A stretch of DNA of 64,000 bases from Flavobacteriaceae bacterium MAR_2010_188 (GCA_900104375.1 LT629302.1:1178001-1242000), one strand, 5' to 3'. Shown: positions 35,887-45,403, numbered from the stretch's first letter. Notes: generated from the sequence alone by a model not told the origin. A program made the numbers and translations.

Positions 35887-37371
35887 ATGCGACTAATATA
35901 TTTATTTTCTTTAAGCTTTTGTTGCTTACAAATTACTTTAGGCCAGAACATAACCGCCAAAGTTGTCGATAAAACCTCTAAGCAGCCAATCCCCTATGCT
36001 TCGGTGCAAACAGCAGAGCATAGCGGCACAATGACCAATGAAGAGGGATTTTTTTCCATCAATCAAGAAAATGTTAAAAATGATAGAATCACCATTTCTT
36101 GTATGGGTTACGTCAATAAAACTGTAACTCTGGCGCAACTTAAGCAACATAACAATCTTATTTTACTTGACGAAGGTGTAAACCAACTCGCCGAAGTTTA
36201 TTTGTCTAACCGAAAACCCAACGCCGATTCTATTATCGCTAGGGTGAAGCGTAATTTGTCCAAAAATTATAATTCGCAAAACTTGAATCAGGAATTATTT
36301 TACCGGGAAACGACCTATACTGATTTTGAAGATCTAGACCTTGAAATTGAAAAAGCTTCACACGTGAAACAACAGAAACTGGATCAAGCAAACTCCAGTT
36401 TAGATTCGTTAGGGCGCGAAGTGAAAAAGAACCGAATGATTTTCTTCAAGGAATTTAAAGGAAACTTACTTACTTGTTCCAAAGATTCAACTAAACTGAA
36501 TGTTCTTAAAGCAACAAAATTGGTAGATAAGAAAAAAGACTTTTCGATTGAAAGTATTCAGGAAAAAACCCAGGAGATAATCCTTCAATATTTAGATGAA
36601 GACAAAACCTATAAGTTGAAATCTGGTTTATTCACCGTTGAAGACGAGATGTCCTTAAACGATTTGAAGGAGAAAAATAAAGAAGAAGAAAAAGCGGTTT
36701 ATAGTCAGGGAGATTTAAGGTCTAGTACTAAAGGACTTCTAAATAATTCTCAGTTTTACAACGATTCTTTCCTTAACCAATTATTAGATAGCAATCTTTA
36801 CGAATATGAATTCGTAAATGTTTCTTATATAAATCAAGATTTAATTTATATCGTGGATTTTTTGCCGGATAGATCAAAATCTAAGTATGCAGGTAGACTC
36901 TATATTAACGATAAGGATTATGCCATTATAAAGGCAGATTATTCTTATTCTGAAGGAAAGCGTGGTTCTAAATTAAATTTGAAATTGTTGTTGGGCGTTA
37001 AGTATATCGAGAATCTTAAGCAGGGCACGATTATTTTTCAACAGGATTCAACTTTGGGATATCAGCCAAACTATATAAAAGAAGAATCCGGAAGCTACTT
37101 TTATGTGAGTCGTCCCTTAAAATTTATTGAAAACAGCATCAGCAAGAATAAAGTTTCACTCGACTTTGTGATTGAAGGCGATTTAAAAAACAAAAAAGAA
37201 CTTCTTTTCTCAACTGTAACCGCACTAGACAATGTTGAATTCAAAAATTATACTGAGCCAAAAGAAATCCCATATCTACTGCTTTCACAATACGATTCTA
37301 GCATTTGGAAAAATACCGAAGTTTTAGAGCCTCTTTCTGAAATGAAAGATTACAATTCTGAAAATGATTAA
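35887..37371 (+). CDS. Exported protein with carboxypeptidase-regulatory-like domain
   Basis: Protein of 494 residues from the ATG at 35887. The signal peptide is MRLIYLFSLSFCCLQITLGQ, cleaved after about residue 20. A CarboxypepD_reg-like beta domain follows (about 22-105; ITAKVVDKTSKQPIPYA...). The remainder (about 110-490) is Lys/Asp/Asn-rich, with beta-strand patterns late (DLIYIVDFLPDR, YAGRLYINDKDYAIIKADY), perhaps a soluble periplasmic or surface module. The upstream ORF extension is not signal-like. Function is unknown; it is not a TonB receptor because no plug or barrel is present. Confidence 0.8.
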   Translation: MRLIYLFSLSFCCLQITLGQNITAKVVDKTSKQPIPYASVQTAEHSGTMTNEEGFFSINQENVKNDRITISCMGYVNKTVTLAQLKQHNNLILLDEGVNQLAEVYLSNRKPNADSIIARVKRNLSKNYNSQNLNQELFYRETTYTDFEDLDLEIEKASHVKQQKLDQANSSLDSLGREVKKNRMIFFKEFKGNLLTCSKDSTKLNVLKATKLVDKKKDFSIESIQEKTQEIILQYLDEDKTYKLKSGLFTVEDEMSLNDLKEKNKEEEKAVYSQGDLRSSTKGLLNNSQFYNDSFLNQLLDSNLYEYEFVNVSYINQDLIYIVDFLPDRSKSKYAGRLYINDKDYAIIKADYSYSEGKRGSKLNLKLLLGVKYIENLKQGTIIFQQDSTLGYQPNYIKEESGSYFYVSRPLKFIENSISKNKVSLDFVIEGDLKNKKELLFSTVTALDNVEFKNYTEPKEIPYLLLSQYDSSIWKNTEVLEPLSEMKDYNSEND

Positions 37372-37372
37372 T

Positions 37373-37405
37373 AAAAAAAGAAACAGCCATTTTTGAAAAT
37401 GACTG
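37373..37405 (-). terminator. Intrinsic terminator reading leftwards, with no minus-strand gene upstream
   Basis: Minus-strand RNA forms CAGUCAUUUU / AAAAUGGCUG, 10 bp including one U-G pair, with a 2-nt loop and then UUUCUUUUUUU. On the plus strand the same pair is a C/A mismatch and no T-run follows, so the terminator belongs to a leftward transcript originating in the 37.4-38.0 kb region, not to the CDS that ends at 37371. Confidence 0.7.
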
Positions 37406-37444
37406 CTCCCTAACTAAATTCTATTTGCTATTAATCAATCTAGT

Positions 37445-37534
37445 TTACCAGGAAATATGTCTATCCCACATCAAGAACTTTTTGAGGTCTTCTATAAATG
37501 AAGGAGAAGCGATTGAGCAATAGTATAAAACCAT
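37445..37534 (-). CDS. Possible 29-residue peptide in the non-coding region
   Basis: On the minus strand an ATG at 37534 starts MVLYYCSIASPSF and ends in KKFLMWDRHISW. The same frame stays open for about 33 more codons upstream without another ATG. The composition is not random-looking, and an intrinsic terminator follows 40 bp after the stop. It could be a real small peptide, the C-terminal remnant of a lost gene or chance. No family is recognised. Confidence 0.3.
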   Translation of the reverse strand: MVLYYCSIASPSFIEDLKKFLMWDRHISW

Positions 37535-37586
37535 TACATAAGGTGGTGATTGAGTGGAGGTTAAATAAACTTTGGAAAGATTAGTG

Positions 37587-37642
37587 AGCTGAATGGAATA
37601 AATGTAGGTTATTGATAAATTATAACCTACACAAATTCAGCT
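37587..37642. repeat. Long two-step inverted repeat
   Basis: AGCTGAAT (37587-37594) pairs with ATTCAGCT (37635-37642), and inside it GTAGGTTAT (37604-37612) with ATAACCTAC (37622-37630); both arms are perfect, separated by internal loops. It is not followed by a T-run on either strand, so it is not a simple terminator. It could be part of a structured RNA or an element end. Confidence 0.8.
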
Positions 37643-38017
37643 ATTTAGACTGATAAGTATATTCTAACGTTGAGTGGTGATGAGAGTGTAAGAAACTTCG
37701 GTTTTTAAAATTATTTACTTTTATAAAAGTTACCCTATAATATATTTGATTATCCTAAAATTCATTTTCACTTTCTGAGAAAGTATGTTCTATCGAATTA
37801 AATATTCAATATAAAACAGATTATCATTCTATGTAATCATGCGTAATCAAAATAATTTTCAAAGTTATCTATTTGTTAAAATACCCCATATCTCAAAACT
37901 GTAAATATTTGATTGTGTTTGGATTAATAACATCTGTTTGAGTAAAATGTTAATAAATTGTTAATAGTTAATCCCAAAAACTATTATATTAGCTTCAAAC
38001 AATTAATCCAAACAAAT

Positions 38018-40771
38018 ATGAAAAGAATTACATTTTTTATTATTTCCCTCACCTTCTGTTATCTCGGATATGCCCAACAAGTTGTTAGTGGTGTCGTCTC
38101 GGATGATGCCGGCTCTCCTTTACCTGGTGTTAACGTTTTAGAGAAAGGAACGACTAACGGAACATCCACAGATTTCGATGGCCGTTATACCATCACTGTG
38201 GGCGATGGCGCAACCTTGGTTTTTAGTTATGTTGGCTATGCCTCAACCGAGCAAGCCGTTAACGGTCGTTCAGAAATCATGGTCTCTCTAAGTGATGGCG
38301 AATCCTTAGACGAGATAATCCTCACAGGATCTCGGACCGCTCCTAGGAGTAGTACCGATACACCTTTGCCAATTGATATGATATCTGCCGAGTCTATCAC
38401 ATCTACCGGTCAGGTAACTTTTGATAAAGCATTACAGTACAGGATACCTTCCTTTAATACAGTACAAACACCGGTTAACGATGCAACATCATTATTAGAT
38501 CCATACGAAATAAGGAATATGGGACCTAGTAGAACTTTAATCCTTGTAAATGGCAAGCGTAAAAATCTTAGTGCTCTTTTATACACTCAGACTTCTCCAG
38601 GACGGGGTGAAACTGGGGCTGATATTTCCGCAATACCCACGGATGCCATTAAAAGGGTAGAGATTCTAAGGGACGGAGCATCAGCCCAATACGGTTCCGA
38701 TGCTATTGCAGGTGTAATGAATATTATACTAAAGGATAATGTTGATGGAGGTTCTGCAACCTTACGGAGTGGTATTACTTCTGAAGGAGATGGTGAAATG
38801 GTCGGTTTCAGCGTGAATAATGGAAGTAGCATCGGGGATGATAAAGGGTTTGTTAATTATACCATTGACCTATCTAAAGTCAACCAAGCCAACAGACCCG
38901 GAACGGTCAATGCTGAGGGTGAAGCCAATGACTTTGGTGCAGATATTGGTACGGTGAGGGAATTTCTCTCTCGTCAACCAGACGCCGGGAACATTAACGC
39001 TTCTCCAGAAACTGCGGCGGCTAAATTTTTGGTGAACAGCGGTGTAGACCTTAGCGATAATTCTGAACTCTACTTCAATGCTGCTTACGTATATAAAAAA
39101 GTAAACAGTTTTGCGAATTATAGAACTCCATATTGGAGAACTGTTTCGGACATTCCATACTTAGCGGATTTCTTTCCAGGGAATCACCCAACTAATGCTG
39201 GTGGATATGATGGTTATGTTCCAACATTTGAAGGTGACCTTAGTGATTATAATGGAACCGTAGGATTTAGATCAAATATTAACGAATGGAATGTAGATCT
39301 TAGTTTCACCACCGGAGGAAATACTCAGACTTATAAAGTGAACAATTCACATAATAGAAACTTTGTTTATGCAGCGAGCTATAATCCAGAAACCGACGAG
39401 TTTGAACCAGTTTCTTTATATAGAGAAAACTCCCCTATATCTTTTGATCCGGGTGGAACAAGATTTTCTCATAATGTGGGGAACATTGACATCAACAGAA
39501 TTTTATCTGATAAGATAAGTATAGGTTTAGGTGCAGAGTTTAGAACTGAAACTTTCGACGTCATCGAAGGTGGCCTAGCCTCCTATGATGGTGGTGGAGC
39601 TGATTCATTTGCGGGGAATAGACCAGAGAACTCAGGTAAATTCAACCGATACAATATCGGTGGCTATTTTAGTTTGGATTTTGACATTAGCGAAGCATTT
39701 CTTATAAGTGGTACGGTTAGAACGGAAAATTATTCGGATTTTGGTAATGCTTTTGTATATAAATTAAGTTCTCGCTTAAAATTATCCGATGCCTTAACGG
39801 CTAGAGCCTCTATCTCTACAGGATTTAGAGCGCCAACACTGCACCAAATATATACCCAGAAATCCCAGTATAGTTTTATTCCCGGTGAAGGTATTCAAGT
39901 GGGGGGTTTGGTGAACAATGTTTCACCCGAAGCTCGGTTGCTAAACATTGCGAGCCTTGATGCTGAAGAGTCCAATAACTTTACTATTGGTTTAGGTGGA
40001 AGGCTAACAAACCAATTCAACTTTACCTTAGATTATTACAATATTGCTGTCAAGGACCGAATTGTACTTGGTTCTGAAGTTACCCCACCAACAGGTCCTG
40101 CGTTTGAAGGTCTTTCTGATGTGAGCTTCTTTGCAAATGCGTTGGATACTAGAACTTCTGGGATTGATGTTGTATTAGGTTATTCTAATGTTGGTCTTGG
40201 TAATGGAGACTTAGATTTTAATCTATCTGGTAACTACACCATCACAAATGAACGTGATGGAGCTGTCAAAAATCCGGAATTTGTTCGGGCAAATGGTCAA
40301 ACAATTGTCAATGCAACACAAGAAGCATTATTCTTTACTTCTAGACCAAAGACCAAATGGATACTTGGTATCAATTATGATTTAGATAAATTCGGTTTTG
40401 CACTAAACAATACCTATTTCGGGAAGACAACCTTTAAACAACAAGGATTAAGTGATGACCTTAGAACTGAGTTCATCCCTAAAATCGTAACAGACCTTGC
40501 TGTTAACTATAATGCTACCGAAAGGTTAACCCTTTCCTTAAACATCAATAACTTGCTTAATGTTTTACCAGAATGGGAGTTTAAAGCAGAAAACGCAGCT
40601 GGTCAGGCTATTATCAATGATACATCTTTGAATTCTTATGGCATTACTGACTTACAGGAACAAGCTAACTTAATAACCTTTAACCAACGTTATTCTCGCA
40701 TGACATATGATGGTTATCATTTTAGCCAATTAGGAACTATGTTCAATTTATCGCTGAATTATAAATTCTAA
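38018..40771 (+). CDS. TonB-dependent outer-membrane receptor
   Basis: Protein of 917 residues from the ATG at 38018. Signal peptide MKRITFFIISLTFCYLGYAQ; N-terminal carboxypeptidase-regulatory domain (about 22-95), plug domain (about 110-240; ALQYRIPSFNTVQ, RDGASAQYGSDAIAGVMNIILKD) and a beta barrel to the end, with SGFRAPTLHQIY and a C-terminal aromatic-rich strand (LNYKF). No SusD gene follows, so it is not a classical glycan Sus pair; the ligand (siderophore, cobalamin or other) is not evident. A terminator follows 21 bp after the stop. Confidence 0.93.
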   Translation: MKRITFFIISLTFCYLGYAQQVVSGVVSDDAGSPLPGVNVLEKGTTNGTSTDFDGRYTITVGDGATLVFSYVGYASTEQAVNGRSEIMVSLSDGESLDEIILTGSRTAPRSSTDTPLPIDMISAESITSTGQVTFDKALQYRIPSFNTVQTPVNDATSLLDPYEIRNMGPSRTLILVNGKRKNLSALLYTQTSPGRGETGADISAIPTDAIKRVEILRDGASAQYGSDAIAGVMNIILKDNVDGGSATLRSGITSEGDGEMVGFSVNNGSSIGDDKGFVNYTIDLSKVNQANRPGTVNAEGEANDFGADIGTVREFLSRQPDAGNINASPETAAAKFLVNSGVDLSDNSELYFNAAYVYKKVNSFANYRTPYWRTVSDIPYLADFFPGNHPTNAGGYDGYVPTFEGDLSDYNGTVGFRSNINEWNVDLSFTTGGNTQTYKVNNSHNRNFVYAASYNPETDEFEPVSLYRENSPISFDPGGTRFSHNVGNIDINRILSDKISIGLGAEFRTETFDVIEGGLASYDGGGADSFAGNRPENSGKFNRYNIGGYFSLDFDISEAFLISGTVRTENYSDFGNAFVYKLSSRLKLSDALTARASISTGFRAPTLHQIYTQKSQYSFIPGEGIQVGGLVNNVSPEARLLNIASLDAEESNNFTIGLGGRLTNQFNFTLDYYNIAVKDRIVLGSEVTPPTGPAFEGLSDVSFFANALDTRTSGIDVVLGYSNVGLGNGDLDFNLSGNYTITNERDGAVKNPEFVRANGQTIVNATQEALFFTSRPKTKWILGINYDLDKFGFALNNTYFGKTTFKQQGLSDDLRTEFIPKIVTDLAVNYNATERLTLSLNINNLLNVLPEWEFKAENAAGQAIINDTSLNSYGITDLQEQANLITFNQRYSRMTYDGYHFSQLGTMFNLSLNYKF

Positions 40772-40791
40772 TTCTAGTTTTAAATATTTAC

Positions 40792-40822
40792 AAAAATGCC
40801 GTTCTTTAGGAACGGCATTTTT
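40792..40822 (+). terminator. Intrinsic terminator after the TonB receptor
   Basis: AAAAATGCCGTTC and GAACGGCATTTTT form a perfect stem with a 5-nt loop and T-run, 20 bp after the receptor stop. Confidence 0.93.
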
Positions 40823-40842
40823 ATTTTAAATACCCCGATACT

Positions 40843-41592
40843 ATGCAAAGCCTTTATAGAAATGGTCTAGAGAAACTTTACGACGCAATTTATCAGACAT
40901 TTATAGATTACGATGATGAATATCAATTTTACAATTCAATTCTCTCTAAATACAATCTTAACAGTGTTCTAGAAATAGGTTGTGGTACTGGAAATTTGGC
41001 CAAGCTATTCATAGAAAATAATATGGATTATAAAGGATTGGATTTAAGCGCGGATATGATAACACTTTCTAAGAAAAAAAACCCAGGCGGTACTTTTATT
41101 GAAAGTGATATGGCAAGATTCCATTTAGAAGATAATATAGATTCCGCTATCATTACCGGGAGGACCAGCAGTTATTTGATTGAGAATAAAATTTTGAGTG
41201 AATCCTTGCAAAACATTCACAGAAATTTGAAAGAAGGCGGTTTATTGATTTTTGACTTTATAGATGCTGAACGTTTCTTTAAGATTATTGGGAAGGGTAA
41301 AGATGTCACCCATTCTTGTAGTTACGACGGCGTAGAGTATTACAGGGATAGCTTATTCAAGGTCGATTTAATTCTAGAAAACTTTATGTTTAATTGGAGA
41401 GCCAAATATTTTAAGATTCAGGACAAAGAAAAAATACTTTTAACTGAAGATGATTCCACCGTTAGGGCATTTACTAGGGAAGAATGGAAACTTCTTTTAA
41501 ATTTAAATGGATTTGAAGTTCTCGAGGTAATTGATAGAAAAAGTTACGCTTTTGATACCTACGTTATAGTGGCAAAAAAATCCCAAACATAG
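40843..41592 (+). CDS. Class I SAM-dependent methyltransferase
   Basis: Protein of 249 residues. SAM-binding motif I is VLEIGCGTGNLAK near residue 46, followed by GLDLSADMI (acidic motif II) and DSAIITGRTSSYLI. The first 40 residues form an N-terminal cap. It resembles a small-molecule methyltransferase of the Methyltransf_25/11 type; the substrate is unknown. The stop codon lies in the loop of the terminator at 41574-41602. Confidence 0.87.
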   Translation: MQSLYRNGLEKLYDAIYQTFIDYDDEYQFYNSILSKYNLNSVLEIGCGTGNLAKLFIENNMDYKGLDLSADMITLSKKKNPGGTFIESDMARFHLEDNIDSAIITGRTSSYLIENKILSESLQNIHRNLKEGGLLIFDFIDAERFFKIIGKGKDVTHSCSYDGVEYYRDSLFKVDLILENFMFNWRAKYFKIQDKEKILLTEDDSTVRAFTREEWKLLLNLNGFEVLEVIDRKSYAFDTYVIVAKKSQT

Positions 41593-41602
41593 TTTGGGAT
41601 TT
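41574..41602. terminator. Bidirectional intrinsic terminator, methyltransferase/ferredoxin
   Basis: AAATCCCAAAC / GTTTGGGATTT stem with a 3-nt loop, A-run on the left and T-run on the right. The methyltransferase stop codon (TAG) lies across loop and arm. It serves the convergent ferredoxin gene too. Confidence 0.85.
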
Positions 41603-41622
41603 ATAATTTACTAATTTTTAAT

Positions 41623-41976
41623 TTAATTTTCCGGGTGCATAAAAGCCTGCTTAGCTAAAAGCGTTTCTTCCGACTCTACGTGATCATCATCAGGTACACA
41701 ACAATCTACAGGACATACCGCAGCACACTGAGGTTCTTCGTGAAAACCTTTACACTCTGTACACTTATCCGGAACGATATAGTAAATTTCGTCACTGACA
41801 GGTTCTTGCGCTTCATCCGCGTCTACTTCCTTCCCATCGGTTAAAACAACTTTACCTTTTAAACTGGTACCATCTTTATATCGCCAATCGTCGGCGCCTT
41901 CATATATTGCGGTGTTTGGACACTCAGGTTCACACGCACCACAATTTATACATTCGTCTGTTATTATAATTGCCAT
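41623..41976 (-). CDS. 2x[4Fe-4S]-type ferredoxin
   Basis: Ferredoxin of 117 residues. The first cluster motif is [12 protein letters not shown] near residue 9. The second ([18 protein letters not shown]) is spaced more widely and sits near residue 72, with an acidic insert between them, and [10 protein letters not shown] follows. This is the Allochromatium-like or long-insert ferredoxin layout common in Bacteroidota. It is divergent from an acyl-CoA reductase gene. Redox partner unknown. Confidence 0.93.
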   Translation of the reverse strand: MAIIITDECINCGACEPECPNTAIYEGADDWRYKDGTSLKGKVVLTDGKEVDADEAQEPVSDEIYYIVPDKCTECKGFHEEPQCAAVCPVDCCVPDDDHVESEETLLAKQAFMHPEN

Positions 41977-42042
41977 AACTACATTTTCAATTTCAAAATT
42001 CTTTTTTAAGTTCTGAACCGAAGCTATTCTTCTTCAATTCCA

Positions 42043-42063
42043 TAACTTTGCAGCGCAAAAATA
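42043..42063. promoter_or_regulatory. Overlapping divergent -7 boxes, acyl-CoA reductase and ferredoxin
   Basis: TAACTTTG on the plus strand (42043-42050) points to the acyl-CoA reductase gene, and TATTTTTG on the minus strand (42063-42056) to ferredoxin. The boxes are 5 bp apart, so polymerases would compete. Confidence 0.45.
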
Positions 42064-42093
42064 AAGCCAAAAGACCGCATAACCAAACTGAGA

Positions 42094-43152
42094 ATGAATT
42101 TAGAACGTAGAATTAAGGCATTCACAAAACTTGGTGACTTTATCGCCGAAATCGTAAATTCTTATGATGAAAATGGCAACCAAAATTCGGTTGAGAATGA
42201 ATTTGTAAATGAGTTTAGGAATCAGATTAAATTAGCTAGCGAGAAAAACGCATGGTTTACTAAAACCAATATTTTATTCAATTTAAAATCTTGGTCAGAG
42301 CAGCTCACCGAAGAGAAAATCCGGGAATGGGGAGCTAATTATAATATCGAAGAAGTAGTGCAAAAAACCGTGGCCATCGTCATGGCGGGTAACATTCCGT
42401 TGGTAGGTTTTCACGATTTTATTTCTGTCCTACTTTCAGGGCATCGGGTATTGGTGAAGCAATCATCTAACGATAAGAACTTGCTTCCGTATCTAGCGCA
42501 ATATCTAAAACAGATTGAGCCTGAGTTTAAGGATTTGATTGAATTCACAGAAAGTAAATTAGAAAATTTCGATGCTGTAATCGCCACAGGAAGTAATAAT
42601 ACCGCCAGATATTTTGAATATTACTTTAGGGGAAAACCTTCAATCATTCGGAAAAACCGCAATTCGGTCGCCATCCTATCTGGAAAAGAGAGCGAGGAAG
42701 ACTTAGGAAATTTATCTGAAGATATCTTTAGGTATTACGGGCTCGGCTGCCGCAATGTTTCAAAAATTTACGTTCCAAAGAACTATAATTTTGATGCGTT
42801 TTTTAATGGTATTTATCATTGGAAGGATTTGGTGAATGAACATAAATATGCTAACAATTATGATTATAATAAAGCGGTTTATCTTATGAGCGAATTTGAT
42901 ATACTCGATAACGGATTTTTCATGATTAAAGAAGACCAAAGCCTTGGGTCGCCTATTGCTACGCTTTTTTATGAGTACTATTCGGATGAAGCAGATCTAC
43001 AGGAAAAGATTAATTCTAACCGTGATAATATTCAATGTATCGTAGCCAATGGTTTAATGGCAGAAGAAATTAACTTCGGCGAAACCCAGAATCCCAGCCT
43101 AAATGATTACGCCGATAACGTTGATACCATTGAATTTTTATCAAATTTATAG
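42094..43152 (+). CDS. Acyl-CoA reductase (LuxC-like)
   Basis: Protein of 352 residues of the LuxC/aldehyde-dehydrogenase-like acyl-CoA reductase family. VAIVMAGNIPLVGFHDF near residue 92 and LLSGHRVLVKQSSND near 115 are family marks; the catalytic Cys is expected in RYYGLGCRNVSKIYVP near 215. The enzyme reduces acyl-CoA to aldehyde, but physiological substrate is unknown in this group. Neighbours are ferredoxin (divergent) and serC/serA downstream, an arrangement seen in many flavobacteria. Confidence 0.85.
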   Translation: MNLERRIKAFTKLGDFIAEIVNSYDENGNQNSVENEFVNEFRNQIKLASEKNAWFTKTNILFNLKSWSEQLTEEKIREWGANYNIEEVVQKTVAIVMAGNIPLVGFHDFISVLLSGHRVLVKQSSNDKNLLPYLAQYLKQIEPEFKDLIEFTESKLENFDAVIATGSNNTARYFEYYFRGKPSIIRKNRNSVAILSGKESEEDLGNLSEDIFRYYGLGCRNVSKIYVPKNYNFDAFFNGIYHWKDLVNEHKYANNYDYNKAVYLMSEFDILDNGFFMIKEDQSLGSPIATLFYEYYSDEADLQEKINSNRDNIQCIVANGLMAEEINFGETQNPSLNDYADNVDTIEFLSNL

Positions 43153-43226
43153 CTTATAATTTATCATTTTAATAACACATAATTATATATTAATTGTCAA
43201 TTTTGTGAAAGACTAAAAACACCATA

Positions 43227-44288
43227 ATGAAAAAACATAATTTTAGTGCTGGCCCATCAATTTTACCAGCAGAAGTATTACAAAAATCAGCGGAAGCAAT
43301 CTTAGAATTCGACAACGGACTTTCTCTTTTAGAGATTTCACACCGTAGCAAATCCTTTGTAGATGTAATGGAAAATGCTAGATCGCTGGCTCTAGAACTT
43401 CTAGGTCTTGAAGGAAAAGGATACAAAGCTCTTTTTCTACAAGGGGGTGCGAGTACACAGTTTATTATGGTACCAATGAATTTGTTAGAAAAGAGAGCTG
43501 GCTACCTAAACACTGGTACTTGGAGTGATAATGCCATCTCTGAAGCAAAAATTTTAGACGACGTTTACGAAGTTGCATCGTCAAAAGATGCCAACTACAA
43601 CTATATACCAAAAGGTTACGACATCCCAGAAGATTACGATTATTTTCATTGTACTTCTAACAACACGATTTTCGGAACCCAAATAAAGGATTTTCCAGAT
43701 TTGGATATGCCAATGGCTTGCGATATGTCTAGTGACATATTTTCTCGTCAATTAGATTTCTCTAAATTCGATATCATCTACGCTGGTGCTCAAAAAAATA
43801 TGGGACCGGCAGGAACTACTTTGGTAGTAGTAAAAGAAGATTGCTTAGGAAAAGTTTCTCGTAAGATACCTTCTATGCTAGATTATCAAGTGCATATTTC
43901 TAAGAGCAGCATGTTTAATACTCCTCCAGTTTTTGCGGTTTATTCTTCAATGTTGACCTTAGAATGGTTAAAAAATCTAGGAGGCATTTCTGCTATTCAA
44001 AAAGTGAATGAGAAAAAAGCGCAGCTTATTTATTCTGAAATTGATTTGAATCCTTTGTTTACTGGATTTGCAGTTAAAGAAGACCGTTCTATGATGAATG
44101 CAACCTTTAACCTAGCCAATGAAGATCTTAAAGATACTTTTGATACTATGTTGAAAGAAGCTGGTATCAGTGGATTGAGCGGACATAGAAGTGTGGGCGG
44201 ATACAGAGCTTCAATGTACAATGCGCTTCCACTTGAAAGCGTCGGAGTTCTTGTTGATGTTATGTCAGAGCTAGAAAGAAAAGCTTAA
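43227..44288 (+). CDS. serC: Phosphoserine aminotransferase
   Basis: Class V aminotransferase of 353 residues, second enzyme of serine synthesis. HNFSAGPSILP at the start, FLQGGASTQF near 75, and the PLP Lys in YAGAQKNMGPAG near 187 are typical. HRSVGGYRASMYNA near the C-terminus binds phosphate. It lies upstream of serA by 67 bp, so the two are probably cotranscribed. Confidence 0.96.
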   Translation: MKKHNFSAGPSILPAEVLQKSAEAILEFDNGLSLLEISHRSKSFVDVMENARSLALELLGLEGKGYKALFLQGGASTQFIMVPMNLLEKRAGYLNTGTWSDNAISEAKILDDVYEVASSKDANYNYIPKGYDIPEDYDYFHCTSNNTIFGTQIKDFPDLDMPMACDMSSDIFSRQLDFSKFDIIYAGAQKNMGPAGTTLVVVKEDCLGKVSRKIPSMLDYQVHISKSSMFNTPPVFAVYSSMLTLEWLKNLGGISAIQKVNEKKAQLIYSEIDLNPLFTGFAVKEDRSMMNATFNLANEDLKDTFDTMLKEAGISGLSGHRSVGGYRASMYNALPLESVGVLVDVMSELERKA

Positions 44289-44355
44289 TCAATTCAACCA
44301 AAAACTTAAAATAAATTATAACATTCCCTCAAAATTGGGAACTAAAGATATTAGA

Positions 44356-45306
44356 ATGAAAGTATTAGCAAATGATGGGATTTCGCAGAGCGGTATAGAG
44401 AAACTAGAAAATGCGGGTTTTGAAGTTATTACCACTACCGTTGCTCAACCTCAACTTATAGATTATATAAATAAAAATAAAATCAATGTTATCTTAGTAA
44501 GAAGCGCAACTAAAGTGCGTAAAGATATTATCGATGCCTGTGAAAGTTTAAAAATTATCGGTCGTGGTGGCGTTGGTATGGACAATATCGATGTTGCCTA
44601 CGCAAAAGAAAAAGGATTGAGTGTTATTAATACGCCAGCCTCTTCTTCACAATCCGTTGCAGAATTAGTTTTTGCTCACCTATTTGGTGGGGTTCGTTTT
44701 CTACATGATTCTAACCGTAATATGCCTTTAGAAGGTGAAAGCAATTTTTCTTCTTTGAAAAAGAATTATGCAGCAGGTACTGAACTTAGAGGTAAAACTC
44801 TAGGAATTATAGGTATCGGAAGAATCGGTGTAGAAGTAGCAAAAATCGCTTATGGTGTGGGGATGAAAGTTCTAGCAACCGATAAATTTATTACGGAAAC
44901 AGAAGTTAACGTCGAATTTTTTGACGGACGCTCAGTTGATTTTGAAATAACGACCATTCCGATGGCAGAATTATTGGCTAACTCAGACTTTATAACAATC
45001 CATATTCCTGCGCAAGATGGCTACGTAATTGGAAGCAGCGAGATTGCATCCATGAAGGATGGCGCAGCAATTGTAAACGCCGCTCGTGGTGGGGTTATCG
45101 ATGAAGTTGCTTTGGTTGATGCGTTAGAATCTGGCAAACTTGCATTCGCAGCTCTAGATACTTTTGAAAATGAACCAACTCCAGCAGTGAAAGTTCTGAT
45201 GAATGGAAGACTATCTCTTTCTCCACATATCGGAGCAGCGACTAACGAAGCTCAAGATAGAATCGGTACCGAATTGGCAGATCAGATTATCGCAATCATG
45301 AAATAA
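44356..45306 (+). CDS. serA: D-3-phosphoglycerate dehydrogenase, short form
   Basis: 2-hydroxyacid dehydrogenase of 316 residues without an ACT domain. The N-terminus starts MKVLANDGIS at ATG 44356; an in-frame TTG at 44335 is not needed. The NAD-binding site GIGRIGVEVAKIAYG is near residue 147, with Asp after MKVLATD, and the catalytic Arg, Glu, His set is in NAARGGVID, DTFENEP and LSPHIGAAT. It catalyses the first step of serine synthesis; lacking ACT domains, allosteric serine inhibition is not expected. Confidence 0.95.
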   Translation: MKVLANDGISQSGIEKLENAGFEVITTTVAQPQLIDYINKNKINVILVRSATKVRKDIIDACESLKIIGRGGVGMDNIDVAYAKEKGLSVINTPASSSQSVAELVFAHLFGGVRFLHDSNRNMPLEGESNFSSLKKNYAAGTELRGKTLGIIGIGRIGVEVAKIAYGVGMKVLATDKFITETEVNVEFFDGRSVDFEITTIPMAELLANSDFITIHIPAQDGYVIGSSEIASMKDGAAIVNAARGGVIDEVALVDALESGKLAFAALDTFENEPTPAVKVLMNGRLSLSPHIGAATNEAQDRIGTELADQIIAIMK

Positions 45307-45335
45307 ACCAACTCAGGTTAATATATTATTAAATT

Positions 45336-45368
45336 AAGCTTATGGAAATAAAGGCCATAAGCTTTTTT
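45336..45368 (+). terminator. Intrinsic terminator after serA
   Basis: AAGCTTATGG pairs with CCATAAGCTT (10 bp, no mismatch) and a T-run follows, 30 bp after the serA stop. Confidence 0.93.
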
Positions 45369-45403
45369 TGTACCTTCTATTTTCAAATTTAAATTCAACA
45401 GTA

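Larger units (their letters stand above)
37406..38017. other. Long non-coding region with structured DNA
   Basis: No gene of ordinary length is present in this stretch upstream of the TonB-dependent receptor. It contains a leftward terminator at its left edge (37373-37405), a long hairpin (37587-37642), a leftward short ORF (37445-37534) and, at 37860-37867, a leftward -7 box TAACTTTG. A transcript of about 470 nt from there to the terminator is possible. It may be a non-coding RNA or the remains of a mobile element. The right part (37700-38017) is AT-rich and holds the 5' region of the receptor gene. Confidence 0.5.

Noticed and set aside
37373-37405. Terminator of the carboxypeptidase-regulatory CDS that ends at 37371
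   Set aside because: On the plus strand the stem has a C/A mismatch and no T-run follows; all features fit leftward transcription.
37445-37534. C-terminal remnant of a known transposase
   Set aside because: The residues do not match any transposase end that I can recognise, so it is reported only as a possible small ORF.
37406-38017. Transfer-messenger RNA, SRP RNA, RNase P RNA or tRNA
   Set aside because: None of the conserved cores of these RNAs (for example T-loop, SRP tetraloop region or RNase P motifs) is seen on either strand.
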